This document shows positions 35,366-44,483 of a stretch of 64,000 nucleotides of DNA, one piece after another. The DNA is from Stappia indica (GTDB lineage Bacteria > Pseudomonadota > Alphaproteobacteria > Rhizobiales > Stappiaceae), in NCBI RefSeq assembly GCF_020177335.1, contig NZ_JAIVMG010000007.1, positions 62,001 to 126,000 on the forward strand, given 5' to 3'. The notes under the pieces were generated by a model that made no database searches, had not been told where the DNA came from, and worked only from the letters and a program-made list of their open reading frames with translations. How positions within the stretch are numbered: position 1 is the first letter of the stretch; every line of letters begins with the position of its first letter. A program made the translations under genes and the position numbers.

Positions 35366-36144
35366 CCCGCTCCCCCATCCTGACCGCCCGCGGTCTCGTC
35401 AAGCGCTACGGCCGGGTCGTCGCCCTCGACCGGGCCGACTTCGACCTCTACCCCGGCGAGGTGCTGGCGGTGATCGGCGACAATGGTGCCGGCAAGTCGA
35501 CCCTGATCAAGGCGCTGTCCGGCGCCGTCACCCCGGACGAAGGTGAGATCCGCCTCGATGGCGCGCCGGTGCATTTCACCGCGCCGATGCAGGCCCGGGC
35601 CGCCGGCATCGAGACCGTCTACCAGAATCTCGCCCTGTCGCCGGCCCTGTCGATCGCCGACAACATGTTCATGGGCCGGGAGCTTCGCGCCCCCGGCTTC
35701 CTCGGCCGCTACCTGCGCAAGCTCGACCGCAAGGCGATGGAGCGGATCGCCCGCGAAAAGCTCACCGAGCTTGGGCTGATGACCATCCAGAACATCAATC
35801 AGGCGGTGGAAACCCTGTCCGGCGGTCAGCGTCAGGGCGTGGCCGTCGCCCGTGCCGCCGCCTTCGGTTCCAAGGTGGTGATCATGGACGAGCCGACCGC
35901 CGCCCTCGGGGTCAAGGAAAGCCGCCGGGTGCTGGAGCTGATCAAGGACGTGCGCCAGCGCGGCCTGCCCATCGTGCTGATTTCCCACAACATGCCCCAT
36001 GTCTTCGAAGTGGCGGACCGCATTCACATCCACCGGCTGGGCCGTCGCATTGCCGTCATCGATCCCAAGGCCTATTCCATGTCCGACGCGGTGGCGATCA
36101 TGACCGGGGCGATGGACCCGCCGGAGGCCGATGCCGCTGCCTGA
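35362..36144 (+). CDS. frcA: Fructose ABC transporter ATPase
   Basis: 260-residue single-domain ABC ATPase; it lacks the second nucleotide-binding half that most CUT2 sugar ATPases carry, as known for FrcA. Walker A GDNGAGKST (about residue 38), signature SGGQRQGVAVARA, Walker B VVIMDEPTAALG and the H-loop SHNMPHVFEVAD are complete. The ATG at 35362 overlaps the frcC stop. Two copies should power FrcC for fructose import. Confidence 0.92.
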   Translation: MTRSPILTARGLVKRYGRVVALDRADFDLYPGEVLAVIGDNGAGKSTLIKALSGAVTPDEGEIRLDGAPVHFTAPMQARAAGIETVYQNLALSPALSIADNMFMGRELRAPGFLGRYLRKLDRKAMERIAREKLTELGLMTIQNINQAVETLSGGQRQGVAVARAAAFGSKVVIMDEPTAALGVKESRRVLELIKDVRQRGLPIVLISHNMPHVFEVADRIHIHRLGRRIAVIDPKAYSMSDAVAIMTGAMDPPEADAAA

Positions 36145-36191
36145 CATCCGCCGCCGTCCCGGCCGGGACGGCGCCTGAAGGACCACTTGCC

Positions 36192-37163
36192 ATGATACTT
36201 GTCTGCGGCGAGGCGCTGTTCGACCTCTTCGCCGAGGAAGACGGCGACCGCCTGACCCTCGATGCCCGCATCGGCGGATCGCCGGTCAATGTCGCCATCG
36301 GCCTTGCCCGGCTCAACGCCCCGGTCTCCTACTTCGGCGCGATCTCCGGCGACCTGTTCGGCCGCCGGCTGCGGACGACGCTTGCCGCCGAGGGCGTCCG
36401 GCTCGACCATGTGTTGGCCACGGACGCGCCCACCACCTTGAGCATTGTCGGCCTCAATGCCACGGGCAGCCCCGAATACACCTTCCACGGAGACGGCGCC
36501 GCCGACCGGCAGGTACGGCCGGAGGATCTGCCCGACCTGCCGCCGGAGATCGCCTGCATCCATATCGGCTCCTTCGCCATGCTGGTGCCGCCGGTCGGCG
36601 ACAGCCTCGCCGCCCTCGTCGCCCGCGAGCATGGCCGCCGGATGATCGCCTATGATCCGAACATCCGCCCGACCGTGGTCGCCGATCTGGCCGCCTGGCG
36701 GGCGCGGCTGGGTGCGCTGCTGCCGCATGTGGATCTTCTGAAGATCAGCGGTGAGGACCTTGCCACGCTCTACCCGGATCAGGACGCCGCCGCGCTTGCC
36801 GCCGCCTGGCTCGGCAAGGGACCGTCGCTCGTGGTCGTCACCCATGGGCCGGATGGCGCGGAGGCCTTCACCCGCACCGCCCATGTCGCAATCCCCGGAC
36901 ACCCGGTCGCGGTGGTCGACAGCGTCGGCGCCGGCGACAGTTTCCAGGCGGCGATGCTTGCCCGGCTTGCCGAACGCGGCCAGCTTTCCGCCGCAGCTCT
37001 TGCCCGGCTCGAGGCCGGGGACCTCGGCGACCTGTTGCACTTTGCCGCCGGCGCCGCTGCCCTCACCTGCACCCGGCGCGGGGCCGACCTGCCCCGGCAC
37101 GCGGAGCTTGCCAACGCCTGCCACCCCGCCCCCCTTCCCGTCTCCGCAACAAGAGGCCCCTGA
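36192..37163 (+). CDS. frcK: Fructokinase (PfkB family)
   Basis: 323-residue sugar kinase phosphorylating imported fructose. PfkB signature 1 is visible as GGSPVNVAIGLARL (about residue 28) and signature 2 as DSVGAGDSFQAAMLA (about residue 244), with the catalytic Asp in GAGD. The first residues ILVCGEALFDLF are typical of bacterial fructokinases. The stop TGA shares its A with the ATG of zwf, so zwf is translated from the same message. Product should be fructose 6-phosphate, which Pgi (41.4 kb) isomerises. Confidence 0.9.
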   Translation: MILVCGEALFDLFAEEDGDRLTLDARIGGSPVNVAIGLARLNAPVSYFGAISGDLFGRRLRTTLAAEGVRLDHVLATDAPTTLSIVGLNATGSPEYTFHGDGAADRQVRPEDLPDLPPEIACIHIGSFAMLVPPVGDSLAALVAREHGRRMIAYDPNIRPTVVADLAAWRARLGALLPHVDLLKISGEDLATLYPDQDAAALAAAWLGKGPSLVVVTHGPDGAEAFTRTAHVAIPGHPVAVVDSVGAGDSFQAAMLARLAERGQLSAAALARLEAGDLGDLLHFAAGAAALTCTRRGADLPRHAELANACHPAPLPVSATRGP

Positions 37164-38635
37164 TGGCTGTCCGTGTCATTGAAGTCGATCCGTTCGATCT
37201 TGTCGTTTTCGGTGCCACCGGCGATCTTGCCTACCGCAAGCTGCTGCCGGCACTCTATCACCGCGACCTCGACGGCCAGTTGCCTGAGGACGCCCGCATT
37301 CTCGCCTGCTCGCGCCGCGACATGAGCGATGCGGAGTACCGCGCCAAGGCGGCCGAGGCGGTGCGCGAGCACGTAAGCGATATCGAGGAACCGGCGCTGT
37401 CCCGCTTTCTGGAGCGCCTGAGCTATCTGGCCGTCGACGCGACCGGCGAGCGCGGCTGGGAGGACCTCGCCGCCGCGCTTGAAGATCGGCCCGAGGTGAT
37501 CCGCGCCTTTTATCTCGCCGTCTCGCCCGATTTCTTCGGTGCGATCTGCGAGCGCATCGGCCGGCATGGGCTGGCCAGCGACGCGGCCCGCATCGTCATC
37601 GAAAAACCGATCGGCAAGGATGGCCAGTCGGCCCGGTCGCTCAACGCGGCCATCGGCGCGGTGTTCCGCGAGGACCAGATCTTCCGCATCGACCATTATC
37701 TCGGCAAGGAGACGGTGCAAAACCTGATGGCGCTGCGCTTTGCCAATGCGCTGTTCGAACCTCTGTGGAACGCGGCGCATATCGACCATGTGCAGATCAC
37801 CGTTGCCGAGGCGCTGGGGGTGGAAGGCCGGGCCGGCTACTACGACACCGCCGGGGCCATGCGCGACATGCTCCAGAACCACATCCTGCAACTGCTCTGC
37901 CTGGTGGCGATGGAGCCGCCGGAATCCATGGACGCCGATTCCGTCCGCGATGAAAAGCTCAAGGTCCTGAAAGCGCTCAAACCCATGGACCCGGCCATGG
38001 TGGAGCGCGCCACCGTGCGCGGCCAGTACCGGGCCGGCGCGTCGGCCGGCGGCGCGGTGCCGGGCTACCTGGAAGAACTGGACGATCCGAGCTCGCAGAC
38101 CGAAACCTTTGTCGCGCTGAAGGCGGAAATCGCCAACTGGCGCTGGGCCAACGTGCCCTTCTACCTGCGCACCGGCAAACGGCTCGCCGACCGGGTGTCG
38201 GAGATCGTGGTCCAGTTCCGGCCGATCCCCCATTCGATCTTCGAGGAGGAGGCCGGATCGATCTCCTCCAACCGGCTGGTGATCCGCCTGCAGCCGGACG
38301 AGGGCGTGCGCATGCAGATCATGATCAAGGACCCCGGCCCCGGCGGCATGCGCCTGCGCCAGGTGCCGCTCGACATGTCCTTCGCCGAGGCCTTCCGGGT
38401 GCGCAACCCGGACGCCTATGAACGGCTCTTGATGGATGTGATCCGCGGCAACCAGACCTTGTTCATGCGCCGCGACGAGGTGGAAGCGGCCTGGGCCTGG
38501 GTCGACCCGATCCTGGAGGCCTGGGCACACTTGCGCGAGCCGCCGAAGGGCTACACCTCCGGCACCTGGGGGCCGTCCGCCGCCATCGCCCTGATCGAGC
38601 GTGACGGCCGCACCTGGTTCGAAGACCTGATCTGA
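37163..38635 (+). CDS. zwf: Glucose-6-phosphate 1-dehydrogenase
   Basis: 490-residue enzyme oxidising glucose 6-phosphate to 6-phosphogluconolactone with NAD(P). The dinucleotide loop GATGDLAYRKL is near residue 17, and the catalytic signature RIDHYLGKETVQN near residue 178 contains the Asp-His and the substrate Lys. Length matches the family. It overlaps frcK by one base, making zwf the last gene of the frc operon. No pgl (6-phosphogluconolactonase) gene follows, unlike the frequent zwf-pgl-edd arrangement in rhizobia. A gap of 164 bp with a LacI-type palindrome precedes edd. Confidence 0.95.
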   Translation: MAVRVIEVDPFDLVVFGATGDLAYRKLLPALYHRDLDGQLPEDARILACSRRDMSDAEYRAKAAEAVREHVSDIEEPALSRFLERLSYLAVDATGERGWEDLAAALEDRPEVIRAFYLAVSPDFFGAICERIGRHGLASDAARIVIEKPIGKDGQSARSLNAAIGAVFREDQIFRIDHYLGKETVQNLMALRFANALFEPLWNAAHIDHVQITVAEALGVEGRAGYYDTAGAMRDMLQNHILQLLCLVAMEPPESMDADSVRDEKLKVLKALKPMDPAMVERATVRGQYRAGASAGGAVPGYLEELDDPSSQTETFVALKAEIANWRWANVPFYLRTGKRLADRVSEIVVQFRPIPHSIFEEEAGSISSNRLVIRLQPDEGVRMQIMIKDPGPGGMRLRQVPLDMSFAEAFRVRNPDAYERLLMDVIRGNQTLFMRRDEVEAAWAWVDPILEAWAHLREPPKGYTSGTWGPSAAIALIERDGRTWFEDLI

Positions 38636-38690
38636 CCTCCCTCCCCCGAGGTGGCCCGGAAGGGTATTCGGGTTGGGGTTGGCAGCGAAT

Positions 38691-38704
38691 TTAAATCGAT
38701 TTAA
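38691..38704. promoter_or_regulatory. LacI-type palindrome upstream of edd
   Basis: TTAAATCGATTTAA is a perfect 14-bp palindrome with the central CG typical of LacI-family operators, 96 bp before edd, embedded in G+C-rich DNA. It suggests separate control of edd-eda-pgi. A PckR-like regulator of central carbon flux is a candidate, by family knowledge only. Confidence 0.55.
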
Positions 38705-38799
38705 TTGAAGGCGACGTCCCACCGGGGGCGGCGCCCTGACAGAGGCCCGACGGCACCGCGACCGGATGGGCAGAAGACAGACGGAAGGACGAACGGCAG

Positions 38800-40635
38800 A
38801 TGAGCGTTCAGGCAACCATCGGCGAGGTCACCGACCGCATCCGCCAGCGCAGCCGCGACAGCCGGGCGCGCTATCTCGACCGCATCCGCGCCGCCGGCGA
38901 GGCCGGCCCCAGGCGCTCGGTGCTGTCCTGCGGCAATCTCGCCCATGGCTTTGCCGCCTGCGGCCTGACCGACAAGGACCGCCTCTCCGGCGATGTGGTG
39001 CCCAATCTGGCCATCGTCACCGCCTATAACGACATGCTGTCGGCGCACCAGCCTTACGAGCGGTTCCCCGAGCTGATCCGCGCGGCGGCGCGCGAGGCCG
39101 GCGCGGTTGCCCAGGTCGCCGCCGGCGTCCCGGCCATGTGCGACGGCGTCACGCAAGGTCAGGCCGGCATGGAGCTGTCGCTGTTTTCCCGCGACGTAAT
39201 CGCCATGAGCGCCGCCGTCGGCCTGTCGCATCAGATGTTCGATGCCGCCGTGTTCCTCGGCATCTGTGACAAGATCGTGCCGGGCCTTGTGATTGCCGCC
39301 CTCTCCTTCGGCCACCTGCCTTGCGTCTTCATCCCGGCCGGGCCGATGCCCTCGGGCCTGCCCAATGACGAGAAGGCCCAGACCCGCCAGCTCTACGCTC
39401 AAGGCAAGATCGGCCGCGCCGAGCTGCTGGAGGCGGAAAGCAAGTCCTACCATTCGCCCGGCACCTGCACCTTCTACGGCACCGCCAATTCCAACCAGAT
39501 GCTGATGGAAATCATGGGCCTGCACCTGCCGGGCGCCAGCTTCGTCAACCCGAACACGCCCTTGCGCGATGCGCTGACCCGCGAGGCCGCCCAGCGCGCC
39601 CTGGCCCTCACCGCCCTTGGCAACGCCTACACCCCGGTCGGCGAAGTGATCGACGAGCGGGCCATCGTCAATGGCGTCGTCGGCCTGCATGCCACCGGCG
39701 GCTCCACCAACCACACCCTGCATCTGGTGGCCATGGCCCGCGCCGCCGGCATCCACCTGACTTGGGACGATATTTCAGACCTCTCCGCCGCCGTGCCGCT
39801 GCTGGCGCGGATCTACCCCAACGGCCTTGCCGACGTGAACCATTTCCAGGCCGCCGGCGGCATGGGGCTGCTCATTCGCGAGCTGTTGTCCGCCGGGTTG
39901 CTGCACGAGGACGTGCGCACCGTCAACGGCACCGGTCTTGACGGCTACACGGTGGAGGCCTGCCTTGCCGAGGACGGCACCGTACTCCGCGAGCCGGCGC
40001 CGGCGGAAAGCGGCGATCCCAAGGTGCTGACCAGTGCTGCCCAGCCGTTTCAGGAAAACGGCGGCCTGACGGTCCTGTCCGGCTCGCTCGGCCGGGCCGT
40101 TATCAAGGTCTCGGCGGTCCGGCCCGACCGCCGGGTGATCGAGGCGCCGGCACGGATCTTCGCCTCGCAGGACGATCTTCTTGCCGCCTTCAAGGCCGGC
40201 GAGCTGACCGGCGACGTGGTCGCCGTCGTCCGCTTCCAGGGGCCGAAGGCCTGTGGCATGCCCGAATTGCACAAGCTCACTCCGGCCCTTGGCGTGCTGC
40301 AGGATCAGGGGCTGAAGGTGGCGCTTGTCACCGACGGGCGCATGTCCGGTGCCTCCGGCAAGGTGCCGGCGGCGATCCATGTCACCCCCGAGGCGGTCGA
40401 CGGCGGCCCCATCGCCCGGCTGTGCGACGGGGATATCATCCGCGTCGACGCCGAGGCGGGACGGCTGGAGGTGCTGGTCGATCCGGACACCTTCGCCGCC
40501 CGACCGGTGGCGACCGCCGAGCTTGCCGGCAACACGGTCGGCGTCGGCCGCGACCTCTTCGCCGCCTTCCGCGCCGCCGCCAGCCCGGCCGATGAGGGCG
40601 CCCATGTGTTTGGCCCGAATTTCGGCAAAATTTGA
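38800..40635 (+). CDS. edd: Phosphogluconate dehydratase
   Basis: 611-residue iron-sulfur dehydratase of the IlvD/Edd family, making 2-keto-3-deoxy-6-phosphogluconate. Signatures: the first IlvD/Edd motif with Cys ligand in CDKIVPG (about residue 150), the second Cys in [15 protein letters not shown] (about 220), and [21 protein letters not shown]-type C-terminal block (as [14 protein letters not shown]). Length equals known Edd rather than IlvD (about 560). GGAAGGA precedes the ATG. First gene of edd-eda-pgi. Confidence 0.95.
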   Translation: MSVQATIGEVTDRIRQRSRDSRARYLDRIRAAGEAGPRRSVLSCGNLAHGFAACGLTDKDRLSGDVVPNLAIVTAYNDMLSAHQPYERFPELIRAAAREAGAVAQVAAGVPAMCDGVTQGQAGMELSLFSRDVIAMSAAVGLSHQMFDAAVFLGICDKIVPGLVIAALSFGHLPCVFIPAGPMPSGLPNDEKAQTRQLYAQGKIGRAELLEAESKSYHSPGTCTFYGTANSNQMLMEIMGLHLPGASFVNPNTPLRDALTREAAQRALALTALGNAYTPVGEVIDERAIVNGVVGLHATGGSTNHTLHLVAMARAAGIHLTWDDISDLSAAVPLLARIYPNGLADVNHFQAAGGMGLLIRELLSAGLLHEDVRTVNGTGLDGYTVEACLAEDGTVLREPAPAESGDPKVLTSAAQPFQENGGLTVLSGSLGRAVIKVSAVRPDRRVIEAPARIFASQDDLLAAFKAGELTGDVVAVVRFQGPKACGMPELHKLTPALGVLQDQGLKVALVTDGRMSGASGKVPAAIHVTPEAVDGGPIARLCDGDIIRVDAEAGRLEVLVDPDTFAARPVATAELAGNTVGVGRDLFAAFRAAASPADEGAHVFGPNFGKI

Positions 40636-40766
40636 CGCGATTGCGATTGAAATTGTCAAAATTGCACGCATCGGAAGCGAAGTTTTAAAGGACGAAGCGC
40701 TAGAAACGGGCCAAACGCATGCCCGCCCCCTTGCGGGCGGCCCTTGCCCAGACCGCCGGAGAGGCC

Positions 40767-41405
40767 ATGACACAAGACACCCAGCGGATCGACGCGGTGA
40801 TGACCGCAAGCCCGGTTATCCCCGTCCTCGTCGTCGAGGATCCGGTAAAGGCCATACCGATGGCGCAGGCGCTGGTGCGCGGCGGCCTGCCGGCCATCGA
40901 GATCACCTTGCGCACGCAAGCGGCGCTGGAGGCGATCCGCGCGGTCGCCGCCGAGGTGGAAGGCGCCATCGTCGGCGCCGGCACCGTGCTGGACGCTCGC
41001 CAGTATGACGCGGTCGCCAAAGCCGGCGCCCGTTTCGCCGTCGCCCCCGGGGCGACCGAGGCGCTGATGTCCGCCGCCGCCGGACATGACGTGCCGCTGC
41101 TGCCCGGCGCCGCCACCCCGTCCGAGGTGATGCGCCTGCTGGAGGCCGGCTATTCCCGGCTGAAGCTGTTCCCGGCCGAGGGCGTGGGCGGGCTGGCGCT
41201 GTTGAAGGCGCTCGCCTCTCCCCTGCCTGCGGCCCGGTTTTGCCCCACCGGCGGCATCACCCCGGCCAATGCCCCGGCCTATCTGGCGCTTGGCAATGTC
41301 GCTTGCGTCGGCGGCTCCTGGATCGCGCCGGCCTCCGCCATTTCCGCCGGCGACTGGGACGGGATCGAGCAACGGGCGCGGCAGGCGGCGGCCCTCGGCC
41401 GCTGA
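40767..41405 (+). CDS. eda: KDPG/KHG aldolase
   Basis: 212-residue class I aldolase splitting 2-keto-3-deoxy-6-phosphogluconate into pyruvate and glyceraldehyde 3-phosphate. The catalytic Glu and Arg are in IEITLRT, the Schiff-base Lys in RLKLFPAE, and the phosphate loop in PTGGI. The ATG at 40767 follows GGAGAGG; an upstream GTG/ATG (40719) has no such site. It lies 131 bp after edd, and that gap has a widely spaced TTTGAC/GTCAAA pair (40631-40660) of doubtful meaning. Confidence 0.93.
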   Translation: MTQDTQRIDAVMTASPVIPVLVVEDPVKAIPMAQALVRGGLPAIEITLRTQAALEAIRAVAAEVEGAIVGAGTVLDARQYDAVAKAGARFAVAPGATEALMSAAAGHDVPLLPGAATPSEVMRLLEAGYSRLKLFPAEGVGGLALLKALASPLPAARFCPTGGITPANAPAYLALGNVACVGGSWIAPASAISAGDWDGIEQRARQAAALGR

Positions 41406-41440
41406 CACCAGAATTCGTGAAACGGGGAAGGAGAACAGGG

Positions 41441-43108
41441 ATGACGGCGGACCATTGGCAACGCCTGCGCGATCATGCCGAAACGCTGAAGCCCGTCGGC
41501 CTGCGCGGCCTGTTTTCCGCGGATGATCGCCGGTTCGAGCGGTTCTCCGTCTCCCTTGAGGACCTCACCCTCGACCTTTCCAAGACCTTGATCACCGAGG
41601 AGACCCTCGGCCTGCTCTTCGCTCTGGCCGACAGCTGCCAGCTCGTGGCCCGGCGCGCGGCGATGTTTCAGGGCGCTCCGGTCAACACCACAGAAGACCG
41701 CGCCGCCCTGCATGTCGCCCTGCGCAATCTGTCCGGCGCGCCGATGTATCTCGGCGGCACCGACGTCATGCCGGAGGTGTTGACGACGCTGGCGCGGATG
41801 AGCGCCTTTTCCGCCGCACTCCGCAGCGGCAGCCTGACCGGCCATCGCGGCGCCCGCATCACCGATGTGGTCAACATCGGCATCGGCGGCTCGGACCTTG
41901 GACCGGCGATGGCCACCATGGCCCTTGCCCCTTACGCCGATGGCCCGCGCCTCCATTTTGTCTCCAACGTGGACGGCGCCCATATCGCCGACACGTTGAA
42001 GCCACTCGATCCGGCCACCACCCTTTTCATCATTGCCTCCAAGACCTTCACCACCACCGAAACCATGACCAACGCGGCCACCGCCCGCCGCTGGATCGCC
42101 AAGGCGCTCGGCGAGGAGGCGGTCGGCAGCCATTTCGCCGCCGTCTCGACCGCGCTCGACAGGGTCGCCGAGTTCGGCATCGACAAGACCCGCGTGTTCG
42201 GTTTCTGGGACTGGGTCGGCGGACGCTACTCGGTCTGGTCGGCGATCGGCCTGCCGGTGATGATCGCCATCGGCGCGGAACGGTTCGAAGCATTCCTCAG
42301 TGGCGCCCACGCCATGGATCGCCATTTCCAGCAAGCGCCGATGGCCCGCAACCTGCCGTTGCTGCTGGGCCTTGCCGGCGTCTGGCACCGCAATGTGCTG
42401 GGCTACGGCGCGCGCGCGATCCTTCCTTACGATCAACGGCTTGCCCGGCTGCCCGCCTATCTGCAACAGCTCGACATGGAATCGAACGGCAAGCGCGTCA
42501 CCCGCGACGGCGCAGCGGTGACCGAGGCCACCGGCCCGCTGGTCTGGGGCGAGGCGGGCACCAATGGCCAGCACGCCTTCTTCCAGCTTCTTCACCAGGG
42601 CACCGACGTGATCCCGTGCGAGTTCATTGTCGCAGCCGAAGGCCATGAACCGGATCTTGCGCACCATCACCGGCTGCTGGTCGCCAATTGCCTGGCCCAG
42701 TCCGAAGCCCTCCTGCGCGGCCGCGATCTGGTGGAAGCTCGGCGCCAGCTCACGGCTGAGGGCCATCCCGCCGATGTCGTCGAAAAGCTCGCACCGCACA
42801 AGGTGTTTCCCGGCAACCGCCCCTCGATCACCCTCGTCCATGACAAGACGACCCCATACGCGCTCGGACGGCTGATCGCGCTCTACGAACACCGGGTCTT
42901 CGTCGAAGGCACGATCTGGAACATCAACTCCTTCGACCAATGGGGCGTGGAACTGGGCAAGGAATTGGCCAGCGCCCTGCTGCCGCTGCTGTCCGGCCAG
43001 ACGCCGGAGACAGGACCGGGGGAGCCGGACCACGACAGCTCCACCCTCGGGCTGGCGCGGCGTCTTCGCCGGGCCAAACGGGAAGAGAGCACAACTCCCG
43101 GGACCTGA
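41441..43108 (+). CDS. pgi: Glucose-6-phosphate isomerase
   Basis: 555-residue isomerase of fructose 6-phosphate and glucose 6-phosphate, linking FrcK to Zwf in this locus. Both PGI signatures are present: the region [21 protein letters not shown] (seen as [14 protein letters not shown], with the usual DxVGGRYS core) and the C-terminal [20 protein letters not shown] (as [12 protein letters not shown]). The Gly-rich [10 protein letters not shown] is near residue 146. The ATG at 41441 follows GGGGAAGGAGAA. Length is normal. A very long open frame on the opposite strand is a codon-bias shadow. Confidence 0.95.
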   Translation: MTADHWQRLRDHAETLKPVGLRGLFSADDRRFERFSVSLEDLTLDLSKTLITEETLGLLFALADSCQLVARRAAMFQGAPVNTTEDRAALHVALRNLSGAPMYLGGTDVMPEVLTTLARMSAFSAALRSGSLTGHRGARITDVVNIGIGGSDLGPAMATMALAPYADGPRLHFVSNVDGAHIADTLKPLDPATTLFIIASKTFTTTETMTNAATARRWIAKALGEEAVGSHFAAVSTALDRVAEFGIDKTRVFGFWDWVGGRYSVWSAIGLPVMIAIGAERFEAFLSGAHAMDRHFQQAPMARNLPLLLGLAGVWHRNVLGYGARAILPYDQRLARLPAYLQQLDMESNGKRVTRDGAAVTEATGPLVWGEAGTNGQHAFFQLLHQGTDVIPCEFIVAAEGHEPDLAHHHRLLVANCLAQSEALLRGRDLVEARRQLTAEGHPADVVEKLAPHKVFPGNRPSITLVHDKTTPYALGRLIALYEHRVFVEGTIWNINSFDQWGVELGKELASALLPLLSGQTPETGPGEPDHDSSTLGLARRLRRAKREESTTPGT

Positions 43109-43284
43109 CTCGACCGTCACACCCGAGAAAAATTCGCCATTCCAATGATCTGCGTCACAGCTTCGCGCAGGCTGCCACCTAGACTGACACCGCATTTGGT
43201 GCTGAAATACGTCATGAGGCTCGGACGGGCCTGCGCTGCGGGGCACGCCTCGGCACGAAAACGGCCCAGAAACAGGAAACGACG

Positions 43285-43557
43285 ATGACGCTGAGAATTT
43301 TGCTTGTGGCCGCAACGGCCCTGACCCTCGCGGCCTGCCAGTCCGACAGCCAGCGCGACCGGACCCTTGTCGGCGGCGGTCTTGGCGCGGCAACCGGCGC
43401 GGCCATTGGCGCGGCGGCGACCGGTGATGTGGGCGGCGCTCTTGTCGGCGGTGTGATCGGCGGTGTCGGTGGCGCCATGGTCGGTTCGGCGACGACGCCG
43501 AAGAACTGCGTTGCCCGCGACCGCTATGGCCGCCGCTACCGGGTTGCCTGCCCGTAA
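43285..43557 (+). CDS. Glycine-zipper lipoprotein, tandem copy 1
   Basis: 90-residue predicted lipoprotein: signal peptide with lipobox LAACQ at residue 18, a short acidic-polar linker SDSQRDR, a glycine/alanine-zipper segment (GGGLGAATGAAIGA to GGVGGAMVG) that can form a membrane-embedded helical hairpin, and a C-terminal tail TTPKNC...YGRRYRVACP with two Cys. From the lipidated Cys onward it differs from copy 2 at only two residues. Such proteins sit in the outer membrane; related glycine-zipper lipoproteins affect envelope integrity. Function is unknown. Confidence 0.8.
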   Translation: MTLRILLVAATALTLAACQSDSQRDRTLVGGGLGAATGAAIGAAATGDVGGALVGGVIGGVGGAMVGSATTPKNCVARDRYGRRYRVACP

Positions 43558-43608
43558 CCTGCCGCGCAAGACACGACTGGCTTTTTGCATGAACCTCTGG
43601 AGGCGATG

Positions 43609-43878
43609 ATGGTGAAGATTGTTCTCGTTTCAGCCGCAGCCCTGCTGCTTGCAGCCTGCCAGTCGGACAGCCAGCGGGATCGGACCCTTGTCGGCGGCGG
43701 GCTTGGCGCCGCCACCGGCGCGGCCGTCGGCGCGGCGGCAACCGGCGATGTGGGCGGCGCCCTTGTCGGCGGTGTGATCGGCGGTGTCGGCGGCGCCATG
43801 ATCGGATCGGCCACCACGCCGAAGAATTGCGTTGCCCGCGATCGCTATGGCCGCCGCTATCGGGTCGCCTGCCCATAA
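43609..43878 (+). CDS. Glycine-zipper lipoprotein, tandem copy 2
   Basis: 89-residue protein (MVKIVLVSAAALLLAACQ) almost identical to copy 1 in the mature part, with Ile/Val swaps as the only differences; the DNA is also closely similar, pointing to recent duplication or gene conversion. TGGAGG lies five bases before this ATG; an overlapping ATG at 43606 is possible. The signal peptide itself resembles copy 3 more than copy 1. It lies 51 bp after copy 1. Confidence 0.8.
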   Translation: MVKIVLVSAAALLLAACQSDSQRDRTLVGGGLGAATGAAVGAAATGDVGGALVGGVIGGVGGAMIGSATTPKNCVARDRYGRRYRVACP

Positions 43879-44042
43879 ACCCGCCATATCTTGCGGGCAT
43901 AAGCAGAATGGCAAATAAAAAACTGGATCGGGCCGGTGTTTTCAGGAACAACAGGCCCGGTGACATGCGTCGGTGCGCGCCCGGAGAACGGGACCGCATC
44001 GATACGAGGGGCCCAAGCCCTGATTTTCTGGAGGCATATTGA

Positions 44043-44312
44043 ATGAAGAAGGTTGTACTCGTATCGGCGGCTGCGCTCCTGCTCGCGGCCTGCCAGTCCG
44101 ATAGCCAGCGCGATCGCGCACTCGTCGGCGGTGGTCTTGGTGCCGCCACCGGTGCGGTGATCGGTGCGGCCACGGGCGGCGGCGCCGGTGCCGCTCTTGC
44201 CGGCGCTGCCATCGGTGCGGTTGGCGGCGGCGTCGTCGGCGCGGCGACCACGCCGAAGAACTGCATTGCAACCGACCAGTACGGCCGTCGCTACCGCGTC
44301 GTTTGCCCCTGA
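44043..44312 (+). CDS. Glycine-zipper lipoprotein, tandem copy 3 (diverged)
   Basis: 89 residues with the same layout: lipobox LAACQ, SDSQRDR, zipper, TTPKNC and YGRRYRVVCP. The zipper has diverged (GAATGGGAGAALAGAAIG instead of GAAATGDVGGALVGGVIG). GGAGG precedes the ATG by about nine bases. It is separated from copy 2 by 164 bp, enough for its own promoter. Two hairpins follow (44322-44351, 44389-44421). Confidence 0.8.
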   Translation: MKKVVLVSAAALLLAACQSDSQRDRALVGGGLGAATGAVIGAATGGGAGAALAGAAIGAVGGGVVGAATTPKNCIATDQYGRRYRVVCP

Positions 44313-44321
44313 TCCGAACGA

Positions 44322-44351
44322 GATCCCGCACCGCAACCACGATGCGGGATC
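44322..44351 (+). terminator. Hairpin after lipoprotein copy 3
   Basis: GATCCCGCA (44322-44330) and TGCGGGATC (44343-44351) form a perfect 9-bp stem with a 12-nt loop, starting 10 bp past the stop. There is no U-tract; it may act together with the next terminator. Confidence 0.5.
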
Positions 44352-44388
44352 GCTGGATGTAGGCCGGCCTCTGGCCGCATGACAGCAG

Positions 44389-44421
44389 AAAAGCCCCCGT
44401 CGCCCGGCGCCGGGGGCTTTT
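44389..44421. terminator. Bidirectional terminator
   Basis: AAAAGCCCCCG (44389-44399) and CGGGGGCTTTT (44411-44421) form a perfect 11-bp stem with A and T flanks, placed between the convergent lipoprotein cluster and ald. Confidence 0.8.
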
Positions 44422-44483
44422 CTCTATCTGGCGTGGGTCCTCGCGTCCCGGCCCATGGCGTCAACGCGAGGCGGCTGGGGTGT

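Noticed and set aside
40631-40660. TTTGAC/GTCAAA inverted pair between edd and eda
   Set aside because: Arms are short and separated by 18 bases and overlap the edd stop; chance occurrence is plausible.
41279-44266. 995-codon open frame on the minus strand across pgi and the lipoproteins
   Set aside because: It spans several solid plus-strand genes and encodes Arg/Pro-rich sequence without any recognisable motif.
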